Source: Orrella sp037026685 (GTDB taxonomy: Bacteria; Pseudomonadota; Gammaproteobacteria; Burkholderiales; Burkholderiaceae_B). Taken from it: a DNA stretch of 64,000 nt. Position 1 is the first letter of the stretch; each line of letters opens with the position of its first letter. This document shows positions 17,392 through 25,704 of the stretch, piece by piece. The stretch lies in contig NZ_JBANET010000016.1 of NCBI RefSeq assembly GCF_037026685.1, positions 1-64,000 on the forward strand, written 5' to 3'. A program made the translations under genes and the position numbers. The notes below the pieces were generated by a model. The model was not told where the DNA came from and did no database searches. It saw only the letters and a list, made by a program, of their open reading frames with translations.

Positions 17392-18294
17392 ATGACCCAC
17401 ACCGTACCATCCCTGGCGGCCTTGCAGGCCTTCGAAGCCTCGGCGCGCCTGGGCAGCTTTTCGCGGGCCGCCGAGGAACTGGCCCTGACCCACAGCGCGG
17501 TCTACCGCCAGGTGGCCGGCCTGGAGGCGCGCCTGGGCGTGGCCCTGTTCACGCGCGTCCGCCGCCGCATCGTGCCCACCGCGGCGGGCCTGGAATACGC
17601 GGGGCGCATCCGCCACCACCTGGAGCAGATCGAGCGCGATACCGCCTCGCTGGTGAGCCAGGCCGCCATGGGCCGCAACCTGGAAGTGGCGGTGTTCCCC
17701 ACGCTGGCCACCACCTGGCTGGTTCCCAAGCTGACGGACTTCCAGCGCCTGCACCCGGACATCACGGTCAGCCTGTCGCTGCGCACCCAGCCTTTCCAGT
17801 TCAAGGATCATCCTTTCGATGCCGCCATCTACCAGGGCGAGCACCTGTGGGCCGGCACCCAGGGCTGCCGGCTGTTTCCCGAGAAGGAGCTGGTCCCGGT
17901 CTGCGCGCCCGCCGCGCTGGCCGCGGGCCGGGCGCCCAGCGGCCTGCCCGCCGGCATGGTCCATTTGCACCTGAGCACGCGGCCGGACGCCTGGCGCGAC
18001 TGGTATGCGGCGCACGGCCACGACGGCGCCGCCGCGGCCGCCGCCGGGCCGCGCTACGAGCTGTTCACGATGGTGCTGGCGGCCGCCGCGGCGGGCCTGG
18101 GGGTGGGGCTGGTGCCGCGTTTCCTGGCCGAGGGCCCGCTGGCGCGCGGCGAGCTGTGCATCCCGGTCGAGCAGCCGCTGCCGGTGCCGCATGCCTATTT
18201 CTTCGCCTATCCCCTGCAGCGCCCGAAGTCCGAGGCCCTGGGGCATTTCGAAAGCTGGCTCAGCGCCGTCGCGCGGCAGGCCGTGCCGCGCTGA
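17392..18294 (+). CDS. LysR-family regulator, GcvA-like
   Basis: This 300-residue LysR protein has the GcvA-like start (SLAALQAFEASARLGSFSRAAEELALTHSAVYRQVAGLEARLG) with its helix-turn-helix at about residues 5-65 and an effector-binding domain behind it. The ATG at 17392 starts the conserved region; the open frame upstream runs back into the divergent promoter. It is transcribed away from the ThDP enzyme - gcdH unit, and the AT-rich repeats at 17287-17325 are the natural binding site for it, so it is probably the regulator of that unit and of itself. The downstream purU gene is convergent with a 4-base gap. Confidence 0.9.
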   Translation: MTHTVPSLAALQAFEASARLGSFSRAAEELALTHSAVYRQVAGLEARLGVALFTRVRRRIVPTAAGLEYAGRIRHHLEQIERDTASLVSQAAMGRNLEVAVFPTLATTWLVPKLTDFQRLHPDITVSLSLRTQPFQFKDHPFDAAIYQGEHLWAGTQGCRLFPEKELVPVCAPAALAAGRAPSGLPAGMVHLHLSTRPDAWRDWYAAHGHDGAAAAAAGPRYELFTMVLAAAAAGLGVGLVPRFLAEGPLARGELCIPVEQPLPVPHAYFFAYPLQRPKSEALGHFESWLSAVARQAVPR

Positions 18295-18298
18295 CGCT

Positions 18299-19156
18299 TC
18301 AGCGGAACACCACCGTGCGGTTGCCGTTGAGCAGGATGCGGTGCTCGACGTGGCTGCGCACCGCGCGCGCCAGCACCAGCGACTCGACGTCGCTGCCCAC
18401 CTGCACCAGGTCCTGCGCCTCGAAGGTGTGATCCACCCGCTCGATGTCCTGTTCGATGATCGGGCCTTCGTCCAGGTCGGGCGTGACGTAGTGCGCGGTC
18501 GCGCCGATGATCTTGACCCCGCGCGTGTGTGCCTGGTGATAGGGCCGCGCGCCCTTGAAGCTGGGCAGGAAGCTGTGGTGGATGTTGATGGCCCGGCCTT
18601 GCAGCTGCCGGCACAGGTTCTCGGACAGGATCTGCATGTAGCGCGCCAGCACCACCAGGTCGATGCGTTCGGCCTGGACCAGTTCGAGCAGCCGCTGTTC
18701 CTGCTGCGCCTTGTTCTCCGGCGTGACCGGCAGGTGATGGAAGGCGATGCCGTAGGAGCGCGCCAGGGGCTCGAAGTCGGGATGGTTGGAAACGATCGCC
18801 GCCACGTCGGCGCGCAGCTGGCCGCTGTGGGTGCGGAACAGCAGGTCGTTCAGGCAGTGGCCCTGCTTGCTGACCATGATGAGCAGGCGGGCGCGGCGGC
18901 GCGCATCGTGGATCTCCCATTGCATGCCGTATTCCTGCGCCAGCGGCGCGAAGCGCTCGCGCAGCGTCTCGCCGTCCATGCCCGGCGGCAGGTCGAAATG
19001 CACGCGCAGGAAGAAACGGCCGGTCTGCTCGTCGCCGAATTGCTGGGCATCCAGGATGTTGCCGTTCAATTCGAACAGCAGGCCGCTTACGCGGTACACG
19101 ATGCCGGTGCGGTCGGGGCAGGAGAGCGTCAGGATGAAATCGTTGTGTTGCGGCAT
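18299..19156 (-). CDS. purU: Formyltetrahydrofolate deformylase
   Basis: This 285-residue enzyme hydrolyses 10-formyltetrahydrofolate to tetrahydrofolate and formate, balancing one-carbon pools and supplying formate for purine synthesis. An N-terminal ACT domain (about residues 5-85, ILTLSCPDRTGIVYRVSG) precedes a formyltransferase-type domain with the catalytic stretch INIHHSFLPSFKGA and the GATAHYVTPDLDEGPII motif holding the catalytic Asp. The ATG at 19156 begins the ACT domain. The gene is followed on the same strand by flavin reductase (upstream, 14 bases) and pdxH, a housekeeping set of cofactor genes that may share a transcript. Length matches the family. Confidence 0.95.
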   Translation of the reverse strand: MPQHNDFILTLSCPDRTGIVYRVSGLLFELNGNILDAQQFGDEQTGRFFLRVHFDLPPGMDGETLRERFAPLAQEYGMQWEIHDARRRARLLIMVSKQGHCLNDLLFRTHSGQLRADVAAIVSNHPDFEPLARSYGIAFHHLPVTPENKAQQEQRLLELVQAERIDLVVLARYMQILSENLCRQLQGRAINIHHSFLPSFKGARPYHQAHTRGVKIIGATAHYVTPDLDEGPIIEQDIERVDHTFEAQDLVQVGSDVESLVLARAVRSHVEHRILLNGNRTVVFR

Positions 19157-19170
19157 GAAGGGTGCGGGTT

Positions 19171-19677
19171 TCAGGGTTGCGGCGCGGGGGTCAGGTCGAA
19201 GCCGCCCGCATGGTAGACCAGGGGCATGGCCGGCGTGTGGGCGCAATGCTCCACCTGTCCGACCAGGATGATGTGATCGCCCTCGGCATAGCGGCTGCGG
19301 TTGCGGCACTCGAACCAGGCCGCGCAGGGCGCATCGAGCATGGGCGCGCCGCCGGGCGCGCGCGTCAGCGCCACGTCCCGGAAACGCTCGGGCGTGATGC
19401 CGCGCGCAAAGCGCGAGGCCAGCGCCAGCTGGCTGGCCGAGAGCACGTGGATGACGTAGCGCTCGCATTGCTCGAAGGCGGCCAGCGAGGACGAGCCGCG
19501 CGACAGGCTCCAGAGCACCAGCGGCGGGTCCAGCGAGACGGAATTGAAGGAGCTGACCGTCAGCCCCACCGGCTGGCCGGCGGCATCCTCGGCGGTCACG
19601 ATGGTGACGCCGGTGGCAAAGCGCCCCAGCGCGGTGCGGAAGTGGACGGAATCGAAGGAAGGAGGGCTTGCGCGCAT
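19171..19677 (-). CDS. Flavin reductase family protein
   Basis: This 168-residue protein belongs to the flavin reductase-like (FMN-binding split-barrel) family that supplies reduced FMN/FAD to two-component monooxygenases. Typical marks are FRTALGRFATGVTIVTA, the GLTVSSFNSVSLDPPLVLWSL strand pair and the C-terminal HHILVG-like VGQVEHC segment. No partner monooxygenase gene lies nearby, so its client is unknown. It starts at an ATG at 19677, lies 14 bases upstream of purU, and is 42 bases downstream of pdxH on the same strand, so the three may be cotranscribed. Confidence 0.88.
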   Translation of the reverse strand: MRASPPSFDSVHFRTALGRFATGVTIVTAEDAAGQPVGLTVSSFNSVSLDPPLVLWSLSRGSSSLAAFEQCERYVIHVLSASQLALASRFARGITPERFRDVALTRAPGGAPMLDAPCAAWFECRNRSRYAEGDHIILVGQVEHCAHTPAMPLVYHAGGFDLTPAPQP

Positions 19678-19719
19678 GCTGCTTGGTGTGAGGCGGCGTC
19701 GGCTGGCGGACGCCGCGGA

Positions 19720-20352
19720 TCAGGGCGAGAGGCGCTCGATGCGCCAGGTGTCGTCCTGGGCCAGGCGATAGACCAGCCGGTCGTGCAGGCGCGAGGGCCG
19801 GCCTTGCCAGAATTCGATGGTGTGCGGCGCGACGCGATAGCCGCCCCAATGGGGCGGGCGGACTGGCGATTCGCCCAGTTCCTGGGCATAGCGGGCGGCG
19901 GCCGCCTCCAGGGCCTCGCGCGTCACGGGCCGGCTTTGCGCCGAGGCCCAGGCGCCGATGCGCGAGCCCAGCGGCCGGCTCTGGTAGTAGGCATCCGATT
20001 CGGCCGGCTCGACTTTCTCCACCGGCCCTTCGATGCGCACCTGGCGCTCTAGCGGCTGCCAGAAGAACAGCAGGCTGGCCCAGGGTTGTCCGGCCAGTTC
20101 CCGGCCCTTGCGCGAATCGTAGTTGGTGTAGAAGACAAAGCCGCGCGCATCGAAACCCTTGAGCAGGACGATGCGGGCCGAGGGCCGCCCTTGCGCGTCG
20201 GCGGTGGCCAGCGTCATGGCGTTGGGCTCGGGCACCTGGGCGGCGAGCGCCTCGTCGAACCAGCGGGAAAACTGCTCTAGGGGCGTGGCGGCGGCCAGGT
20301 GCTCGAGCAGCTGGTGCTTGGCGTAGTTCTGGCGCAGATCGGCGATGGACAT
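19720..20352 (-). CDS. pdxH: Pyridoxamine 5'-phosphate oxidase
   Basis: This 210-residue FMN enzyme oxidises pyridoxine or pyridoxamine 5'-phosphate to pyridoxal 5'-phosphate, the last step in making and salvaging vitamin B6. The C-terminal family signature is perfect (IEFWQGRPSRLHDR), and the FMN/substrate region RIVLLKGFDARGFVFYTNYDSRKG is conserved. The ATG at 20352 (MSIADLRQNY) gives the standard length and N terminus. It heads the minus-strand group pdxH - flavin reductase - purU. The gap of about 100 bases to the upstream ChaC-like gene probably holds its promoter. Confidence 0.96.
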   Translation of the reverse strand: MSIADLRQNYAKHQLLEHLAAATPLEQFSRWFDEALAAQVPEPNAMTLATADAQGRPSARIVLLKGFDARGFVFYTNYDSRKGRELAGQPWASLLFFWQPLERQVRIEGPVEKVEPAESDAYYQSRPLGSRIGAWASAQSRPVTREALEAAAARYAQELGESPVRPPHWGGYRVAPHTIEFWQGRPSRLHDRLVYRLAQDDTWRIERLSP

Positions 20353-20455
20353 GATCGTAGCGGCAAAGGGCGCGCCGCCGGCAGCGGCGCCGCAAAGAAA
20401 GCGGGGCCCGCGGCGCCCGCCAAAGCGTGCAGTGTACCGCGCCCTTGCGGGGCCA

Positions 20456-21100
20456 TCAGCCTTCGGGCAGCTGGCGCAGGTCTTCGCGCAGGGCCCGCAC
20501 CAGGTGCTGCAGCCGCCTGTCGCGGATGCCCGCGATCTGCAGCGCGCGGGCGGTCTCCAGCACGTAGTCGGTGCACGGCCCGTAGCCGCCGGCCGCGCGG
20601 CGGATGATGGCAAGCTGCTCGTCCAGCGGCAGTTCGCCCACGTAGCCCGGTCCATCGCGGTTCATCACGAAGACCAGGGCGCGCACCGCGTCCCGGTCGG
20701 TGGCGCAGTTCAGCCAGCGCGGCAGGTACGAGCCGGTGGTCATCTCGCGCACCCACAGCTTGGGCAGGATCTTGTCCACCGCCTCGGTTGGCAGCCGGTA
20801 GACCACGCCGCGGCAGGAGCCGCCGCGGTCCAGCCCGAACACCAGGCCGGGGCAGTCGGGCGTGCCGCGATGCTCGCGCGACCACAGGCACAGCGCGCGG
20901 TGGTAGCCATGCAGCGTAGCCAGGCGGCGTTCGGCGAACTCGAAGTCGGGCCGCCAGATCAGCGAGCCGTAGCCGAACACCCAGACCGGATCGCCGGCCG
21001 GGATCTGCGCGATGGCCGCCTGCAGCGAGGCTTGCCGCTGCGCGTCGGTCCAAAGGGGAATCTCGGGGTGGGGGCGGACGGTGGCGGCGGGCTTATTCAC
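20456..21100 (-). CDS. ChaC-like gamma-glutamylcyclotransferase
   Basis: This 214-residue protein belongs to the ChaC-type gamma-glutamylcyclotransferases, which split glutathione into 5-oxoproline and Cys-Gly. The family's substrate-binding motif is present as VFGYGSLIWRP, followed by RRLATLHGYHRALCLWS. The GTG at 21100 was chosen as start because it overlaps the stop codon of the upstream MFS gene by 8 bases (the MFS TAA lies at 21093-21095), a translational coupling, and it begins about 40 residues before the conserved domain; a longer open frame inside the MFS gene is less likely. Its role next to a transporter is not clear; export of glutathione breakdown products is a guess. Confidence 0.85.
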   Translation of the reverse strand: MNKPAATVRPHPEIPLWTDAQRQASLQAAIAQIPAGDPVWVFGYGSLIWRPDFEFAERRLATLHGYHRALCLWSREHRGTPDCPGLVFGLDRGGSCRGVVYRLPTEAVDKILPKLWVREMTTGSYLPRWLNCATDRDAVRALVFVMNRDGPGYVGELPLDEQLAIIRRAAGGYGPCTDYVLETARALQIAGIRDRRLQHLVRALREDLRQLPEG

Positions 21101-22232
21101 GGTGATCGGGGCGGGGCGCGAAGGCGAGCTTCCTGGTGCGCCAGGCGCTCGAGAGCAGGATGAGGGAATAGGCCCAGAACAGCGGCGCCAGGCCGACGGC
21201 CGCGCCCAGCGCGCCAAAGGCCATGGGCACCGACATCTGGGTGGTATTGATCAGCGCCATCCGGATGCCGGCGGCCTCGGCGGCGCGGCCCGGGGGCGAA
21301 TGCTGGTGCAGCAGGGCGAGCAGGCTGGGCTGGCACGAGCCCAGCGCCAGGCCGAGCAGGAACGACATCGCCATCAGCATGGCGACCGTATCGAAAAGCG
21401 GGTAGAGCAGGAAGCTGGCCGAGGCCATGAACATGGCCACGGTTACCAGCTTCCAGGGCGCCAGATAGCGCTGGATGACCGGCAGCAGCAGGCGCACCAC
21501 GAAGGTCGCCGCCGCAAAGCAGGACAGCACCACGCCGATGGTGGTGGCCGACAGGCCGATGGACACGCCAAAAATGGGCACGATGAACAGGTGCGTGTCC
21601 CAGGCGCCCGAGAGCGTCATGTTGGCCAGCAGCACCCGGCGCAGCGGGGCGATCGCCACCAGGTCGCGTACGCGGGGCGGCGCAAGCGTGGGCGATCCCG
21701 GCAGCGGCGGGGGCGGCCGGGCCAGGCGCCGGCGCAGCAGGTGCACGCCCCACAGCGAAAGCAGCGGCGGCAGCGCCAGCAGCCCGAAGGCGTAGCGGTA
21801 GCCCAGGTGATCGATGGCCAGGCCGGTGAGCAATGGGCCGCCGAAGCCCGATACGGCCTGCATCAGCGAGAGCAGCGAGAAATTGCGCAGGCGCTGCCCC
21901 GCTTCGGCATTGCCCAGGTGGTTCTGGGTGGCGACCTGGCACATCATGAAGCCGGTGCCGACCAGGACGGCGGCCAGCAGCAGGGCCGGGCGGCTGTTCC
22001 AGGCACAGGGCAGGGCGCAGCCCGCGAAGGTCATGGCCGCGCCCACCTTCATGGGCCGGCGCACGCCGATCGCGTCGATCAGCCGGCCGGCGCGCACCGA
22101 CAGCAGCATGGGCAGCACGGCGAACAGGGCCATCGCCATGCCCACCATGAAAGTGGACAGTCCCAGGGCAATGGCTGTCAGCGCCACGGCGATGCGCCCG
22201 CCGGTCAGCGCCATGTGGTTGCCCATGTTCAT
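21093..22232 (-). CDS. MFS transporter
   Basis: This 379-residue membrane protein is a major facilitator with about 11-12 predicted helices. The loop after helix 2 has the MFS motif-A-like RAGRLIDAIGVRRPMKVG, and a long hydrophilic Pro-rich loop (RPPPPLPGSPTLAPP) divides the two halves. It starts with MNMGNHMALTG at 22232, giving a slightly short N terminus, so a start a little downstream is possible. The frame remains open on this strand for a further 4 kb upstream, but that is antisense to the DUF342 gene and not coding. Substrate is unknown. It is coupled to the ChaC-like gene and divergent from the DUF342 gene. Confidence 0.85.
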   Translation of the reverse strand: MNMGNHMALTGGRIAVALTAIALGLSTFMVGMAMALFAVLPMLLSVRAGRLIDAIGVRRPMKVGAAMTFAGCALPCAWNSRPALLLAAVLVGTGFMMCQVATQNHLGNAEAGQRLRNFSLLSLMQAVSGFGGPLLTGLAIDHLGYRYAFGLLALPPLLSLWGVHLLRRRLARPPPPLPGSPTLAPPRVRDLVAIAPLRRVLLANMTLSGAWDTHLFIVPIFGVSIGLSATTIGVVLSCFAAATFVVRLLLPVIQRYLAPWKLVTVAMFMASASFLLYPLFDTVAMLMAMSFLLGLALGSCQPSLLALLHQHSPPGRAAEAAGIRMALINTTQMSVPMAFGALGAAVGLAPLFWAYSLILLSSAWRTRKLAFAPRPDHRE

Positions 22233-22386
22233 GGTGCAAAGCGCAAGCGCCTCTCCCTGCGGGAGCAGGGATGGAAAGCGGCGATGGTGGGGGGTGGGCT
22301 TGGACACGGCGCTGGGTAATCCCTTATTTTGGGCCGGGTTTTCCGTCTTGTCGAGGCAGCGGTGCCCGCCGCGATGGCAAACCTTG

Positions 22387-22415
22387 AATTTGTTGGATAT
22401 TATTTGCAACAAATT
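22387..22415. promoter_or_regulatory. Perfect 9-bp palindrome in AT-rich divergent promoter
   Basis: AATTTGTTG, an 11-base AT-rich spacer and CAACAAATT form a perfect inverted repeat between the divergent MFS and DUF342 genes. The surrounding ~35 bases are strongly AT-rich in otherwise very GC-rich DNA, as expected for a promoter overlapped by a dimeric regulator's site. No regulator gene is adjacent, so the protein that binds is unknown. Confidence 0.55.
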
Positions 22416-22445
22416 TACAAGCCCTCGCGGCAGGGAGTGGATCCG

Positions 22446-24101
22446 GTGAACAAGGAAAATGGCTTGGCGCTGGCCCTGGACAGCGCCACGGGCCTGATTC
22501 GGGCCAGCTATACGGCCGTCCAGGGCGAGCAAGGGGAACAGCCGCCGCTGCCGGGGCTGGACGAGGTGCTGGCGGCCTGCGCCGAGCAGGGCTGGCCGGC
22601 CGAGGCCATCGACGAGACGGCTGTGCGGGATTTCCTGTCGGCCTGCCGCGGCGGCCAGGCCGCCGAAGGCATGCGTATCGGCGAAATCCGCGACGGCCGG
22701 TTCGACCTGGAGATCTCGGCCGACGCCATGAGCGCCTACCTGAGCATCGAGCCGCCACAGGGCGGCGCGCCGGTCGGCATCGAACAGGTGCGCCAGCGGC
22801 TGACCGAGCTGGAAATCTACTATGGCGTGGACGAACAGGCGCTGCACGAGGCGGTGGCCGCGCGCCAGTGCACCGCCGTGCTGGTCGCCTCGGGCGATCC
22901 CCCGCAGCCGGGCGCCGCGACCCGCTTCGAAAGCCTGCTGCCCAGCCTGCGCCAGCGCCAGCGCGCCGGCGAGGCCGAATCCGGGCGGGTCGACTATCGC
23001 GACCTGGGCAATCTGCTGGTGGTGACCGCGGGCACGCCGCTGATGCGGCGCATCCCCGCGCAGCAGGGCCGCGAGGGCCGCAACCTGCACGGCGATCCGC
23101 TGCCGCCCGCGGCCGTGCCCGACCTGCCGTTCCGGCCCGGCCTGAGCGGCGTGGAGATTTCCGAGGACGATCCCTGCGTGCTGCTGGCCGCCCGCGCCGG
23201 CGTGCCGCGCGAACTCGGGCAGGGCGTGTGCGTCGACCCCGTGCTGGAAGTCGAGTCGGTCGACCTGGCCACCGGCAACGTGGATTTCGACGGCACGCTC
23301 AAGGTGCGCGGCGACATCAAGGCGGGCATGTCGGTGAAGGTGGCCGGCGATATCGTCGTCAATGGCACCATCGAGGCCGCCCATATCGTGGCCGGCGGCA
23401 ACATCACGGTGCGCGGCGGCGTCATCGGCGGCGGCGAGACGCTGGTGCTGGATACCGGGCCGGAACAGGGCGCCAACACCCGCGCGGCCTACTTGCGCTG
23501 CGAGGGCAATCTCGAGGCGCGCTTCCTGGACAATGCGGTGGTCAGCGCCGGCGGCGCCGTGCGCGTGCAAGGCGAGATCCGCCAGAGCGACATCGCCGCC
23601 GGCGACAGCATCGTGGCCGGCGGCGAAGGCAACGAGCAAGGCGCCATCCTGGGCGGGCGGTGCCGCGCGCTGCGCAAGATCAGCGCCGCCACGGTGGGCT
23701 CGCTCTCCAATCTGCCCACCGCCATCCAGGTGGGCGTCAATCCCCATGCGGCCGCGCGCCGTGCCGAGATCGCCCGCGAACGCGCGGCGGTGCGCGAAGA
23801 GCGCGCCAAGCTGGAAAAGCTGCTGGCCTTCTTCAAGGCCAATCCCGAGAAAGGCGCCAACGGCGTGGCCGACCGCGTGCGCGTTACCTATGCCGCCACC
23901 GAGGGCCGCCTGCAGGAGCTGGACGCGCGCGACGAGGCGCTCACGGCCGAGATCAGCCAGATGCGCAGCGCCGTCATCCAGGCCACGCGCCGGTTTTGCG
24001 GCGGCGTCCAGCTGCAGGTCGGGTCGCGGTCGCTGGGGCTGATCGAGAACCATCCCGGCGGGCAGGCCAGGCTGGAAGAGGACGCGGTGGTGATCCGGTA
24101 A
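22446..24101 (+). CDS. DUF342 (FapA-like) protein
   Basis: This ~551-residue protein matches the DUF342/FapA family: an N-terminal region, then a polymer-like parallel beta-helix core with repeated VKVAGDIVVNGTIEAAHIVAGGNITVRG-type turns (about residues 280-420; shown here only in outline), and a C-terminal coiled coil (REERAKLEKLLAFF and onward). FapA-type proteins are cytoplasmic and were named for flagellar assembly, but their biochemical role is not settled. The GTG at 22446 was chosen because AGGGAG lies 8 bases upstream; an ATG at 22374 would place the start inside the AT-rich operator region. No flagellar gene is nearby, so a flagellar link is not supported by context. Confidence 0.82.
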   Translation: MNKENGLALALDSATGLIRASYTAVQGEQGEQPPLPGLDEVLAACAEQGWPAEAIDETAVRDFLSACRGGQAAEGMRIGEIRDGRFDLEISADAMSAYLSIEPPQGGAPVGIEQVRQRLTELEIYYGVDEQALHEAVAARQCTAVLVASGDPPQPGAATRFESLLPSLRQRQRAGEAESGRVDYRDLGNLLVVTAGTPLMRRIPAQQGREGRNLHGDPLPPAAVPDLPFRPGLSGVEISEDDPCVLLAARAGVPRELGQGVCVDPVLEVESVDLATGNVDFDGTLKVRGDIKAGMSVKVAGDIVVNGTIEAAHIVAGGNITVRGGVIGGGETLVLDTGPEQGANTRAAYLRCEGNLEARFLDNAVVSAGGAVRVQGEIRQSDIAAGDSIVAGGEGNEQGAILGGRCRALRKISAATVGSLSNLPTAIQVGVNPHAAARRAEIARERAAVREERAKLEKLLAFFKANPEKGANGVADRVRVTYAATEGRLQELDARDEALTAEISQMRSAVIQATRRFCGGVQLQVGSRSLGLIENHPGGQARLEEDAVVIR

Positions 24102-24175
24102 GCTGCCCGGCCGCCAAGCCGCCGGGCCGCCGGGCCGGCCGCGCCGGCCGTCAAGCCGGCGTCCCGCGGCCTGGC

Positions 24176-25378
24176 CTAGGACGGCTTCCCGGCAGCCGCC
24201 CCGGCGCGCCGGCCGCGCGGCACCCACCGCCAGAACACCCCGGCCGCCACCAGGCCCAGCGCGCCGATCACCATGGCGCCCGCGGCCAGCGAGGCCAGCG
24301 CGCTGACCGCCGACAGCAGCAGCGGCCCGCCGCTGGTGCCGACGTCGGACATCAGCCGCCAGATCCCCAGGAACTGGGTGCGCTGGTGCGCCGGCGCCGA
24401 ATCGGCGCCCAGCGTCATCACGATGCCCGAGCCGATGCCGTTGCCGAAACCCAGCACCAGCGACACCAGCACGAAGGCGCCCATGCTGGACGTAAACGGA
24501 ATGCCGATCAGCGACAGGCCCATGAGCAGCGTGCAGGGCACGGCTACCCAGATGCGGCCGCGCTGGTCCATCACCTTGCCCGCCGGATAGAACACCGCCA
24601 TGTCGATGGCCGCCACCAGGCCGTAGATCAGCGAGGTGGTGGCCGCGTCGATGCCCAGGTGCTCGGCCCATAGCGGCACCACCACCTGGCGGGACGAACG
24701 CAGGACGCCGACCAGCAGCACGCCCACGCCCAGGGTCATGAAGGTGCGGACGTTCTCGCGCGCCACCTTGCGCATCTGCGGCCGCGGCACGTCCTTGGCC
24801 GATTCCTTGCCGCTGGACAGGTCGGGCCAGCGCAGCACCACCCAGGCCGAGGCGGCCATGGCCGCGATGGCGATCCAGTAGGCGCCGGCCAGGCCCATCA
24901 GGTGGATCAGGCCGGCGCCGGCGAAGGGGCCGACGAACACGCCGACCCGCGTCATGCCGCCCAGCGTGGACAGCGCCCGCGCGCGCAGCGACAGGGGCAC
25001 GGCTTCGACCAGGTACACCTGCCGCGCCAGCATGAATACCGAGCTGGCCACGCCCACGATCAGCATGCCCAGGGCCAGCATCCAGACCTGCGTGGCCAGC
25101 ACCGCCAGCAGCAGGCCGGCCATGCTGACCACGGCCGCGCCGGCGATGGCCTTGCGTTCGCCGTAGCGGGCGGTCAGCATCGCCGCGGGGATGTTGCTCA
25201 GCAGCGAGCCGCCGCCGATCAGCGCCGCCACCACGCCGGCCATGGCCACGGAGGCGCCCAGGTCGCGCGCCGACAGCGCGACCACGGGCAGGATGGCCCC
25301 CTTGCTCAGCCCGTCGAGCAGCGAGGGGCCGAAGGCGGGGATGGCGATTTTTTTCCAGCTGAAGGATGCGTCGGTCAT
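24176..25378 (-). CDS. MFS transporter (second copy type)
   Basis: This ~400-residue major facilitator has about 12 hydrophobic helices, with motif-A-like TARYGERKAIAGAAVVSMAG after helix 2 and a charged central loop (KESAKDVPRPQMRKVARENV) between the two halves. It looks like a drug/proton or sugar-efflux-type antiporter, but the substrate cannot be told. It differs clearly from the MFS gene at 21093-22232. The ATG at 25378 is preferred; an in-frame TTG lies at 25384. A stable stem-loop (25384-25402) sits directly upstream of the start and covers the region where a ribosome site would be. The DUF342 gene is convergent with it. Confidence 0.87.
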   Translation of the reverse strand: MTDASFSWKKIAIPAFGPSLLDGLSKGAILPVVALSARDLGASVAMAGVVAALIGGGSLLSNIPAAMLTARYGERKAIAGAAVVSMAGLLLAVLATQVWMLALGMLIVGVASSVFMLARQVYLVEAVPLSLRARALSTLGGMTRVGVFVGPFAGAGLIHLMGLAGAYWIAIAAMAASAWVVLRWPDLSSGKESAKDVPRPQMRKVARENVRTFMTLGVGVLLVGVLRSSRQVVVPLWAEHLGIDAATTSLIYGLVAAIDMAVFYPAGKVMDQRGRIWVAVPCTLLMGLSLIGIPFTSSMGAFVLVSLVLGFGNGIGSGIVMTLGADSAPAHQRTQFLGIWRLMSDVGTSGGPLLLSAVSALASLAAGAMVIGALGLVAAGVFWRWVPRGRRAGAAAGKPS

Positions 25379-25383
25379 GGGCA

Positions 25384-25402
25384 AGGCGCCCGGCGGGCGC
25401 CT
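25384..25402 (-). promoter_or_regulatory. Stem-loop just upstream of the MFS start codon
   Basis: AGGCGCCC-GGC-GGGCGCCT is an 8-bp GC stem with a 3-base loop placed 5 bases before the MFS ATG. Such a hairpin would hide the ribosome-binding region on the minus strand and may limit translation. No other regulatory feature was seen. The rest of 25403-25532 holds no gene. Confidence 0.35.
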
Positions 25403-25532
25403 GGAGATGCGGGATGGGACGAGTTCGCGCAGGCGTGCAAGCCCGGTGGACGGGCCGGCCGCGCGGGCGAGGGCAAGTCGGAAATTCTACGTCGGGATGG
25501 GAAACGGGAAGCTGAACGCGCCCTGAACCGGC

Positions 25533-25661
25533 CGGCCCCCCCGGGGGGCAGCAAGCCGTAAGGCGCAGCGTGGGGGCTTTTTTGCCGCCGGGCCGCCCCA
25601 AGGCAAAAAGCGGCCCCCCCGGGGGGCAGCAAGCCGTAAGGCGCAGCGTGGGGGCTTTTTT
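25533..25661 (+). repeat. Intergenic GC-rich repeat, one partial and one full copy
   Basis: A partial unit (about 25533-25576) and a complete unit (25577-25655) share the layout of the 6938-7089 repeat: CTTTTTTGCCGCC…, the AAGGCAAAA arm, a CCCCCCC/GGGGGG palindrome, GCAGCAAGCCGTAAG and GCGCAGCGTGGGGGC, each followed by a run of T. It lies between the divergent MFS gene and the NlpD-like gene. Together with the hairpin at 25384-25402 it explains most of the 326-base gap. Confidence 0.85.
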
Positions 25662-25704
25662 GCTACCCTTGGGGTCGATCCCAGCTACGCCAGGTTGCCG
25701 TTCC

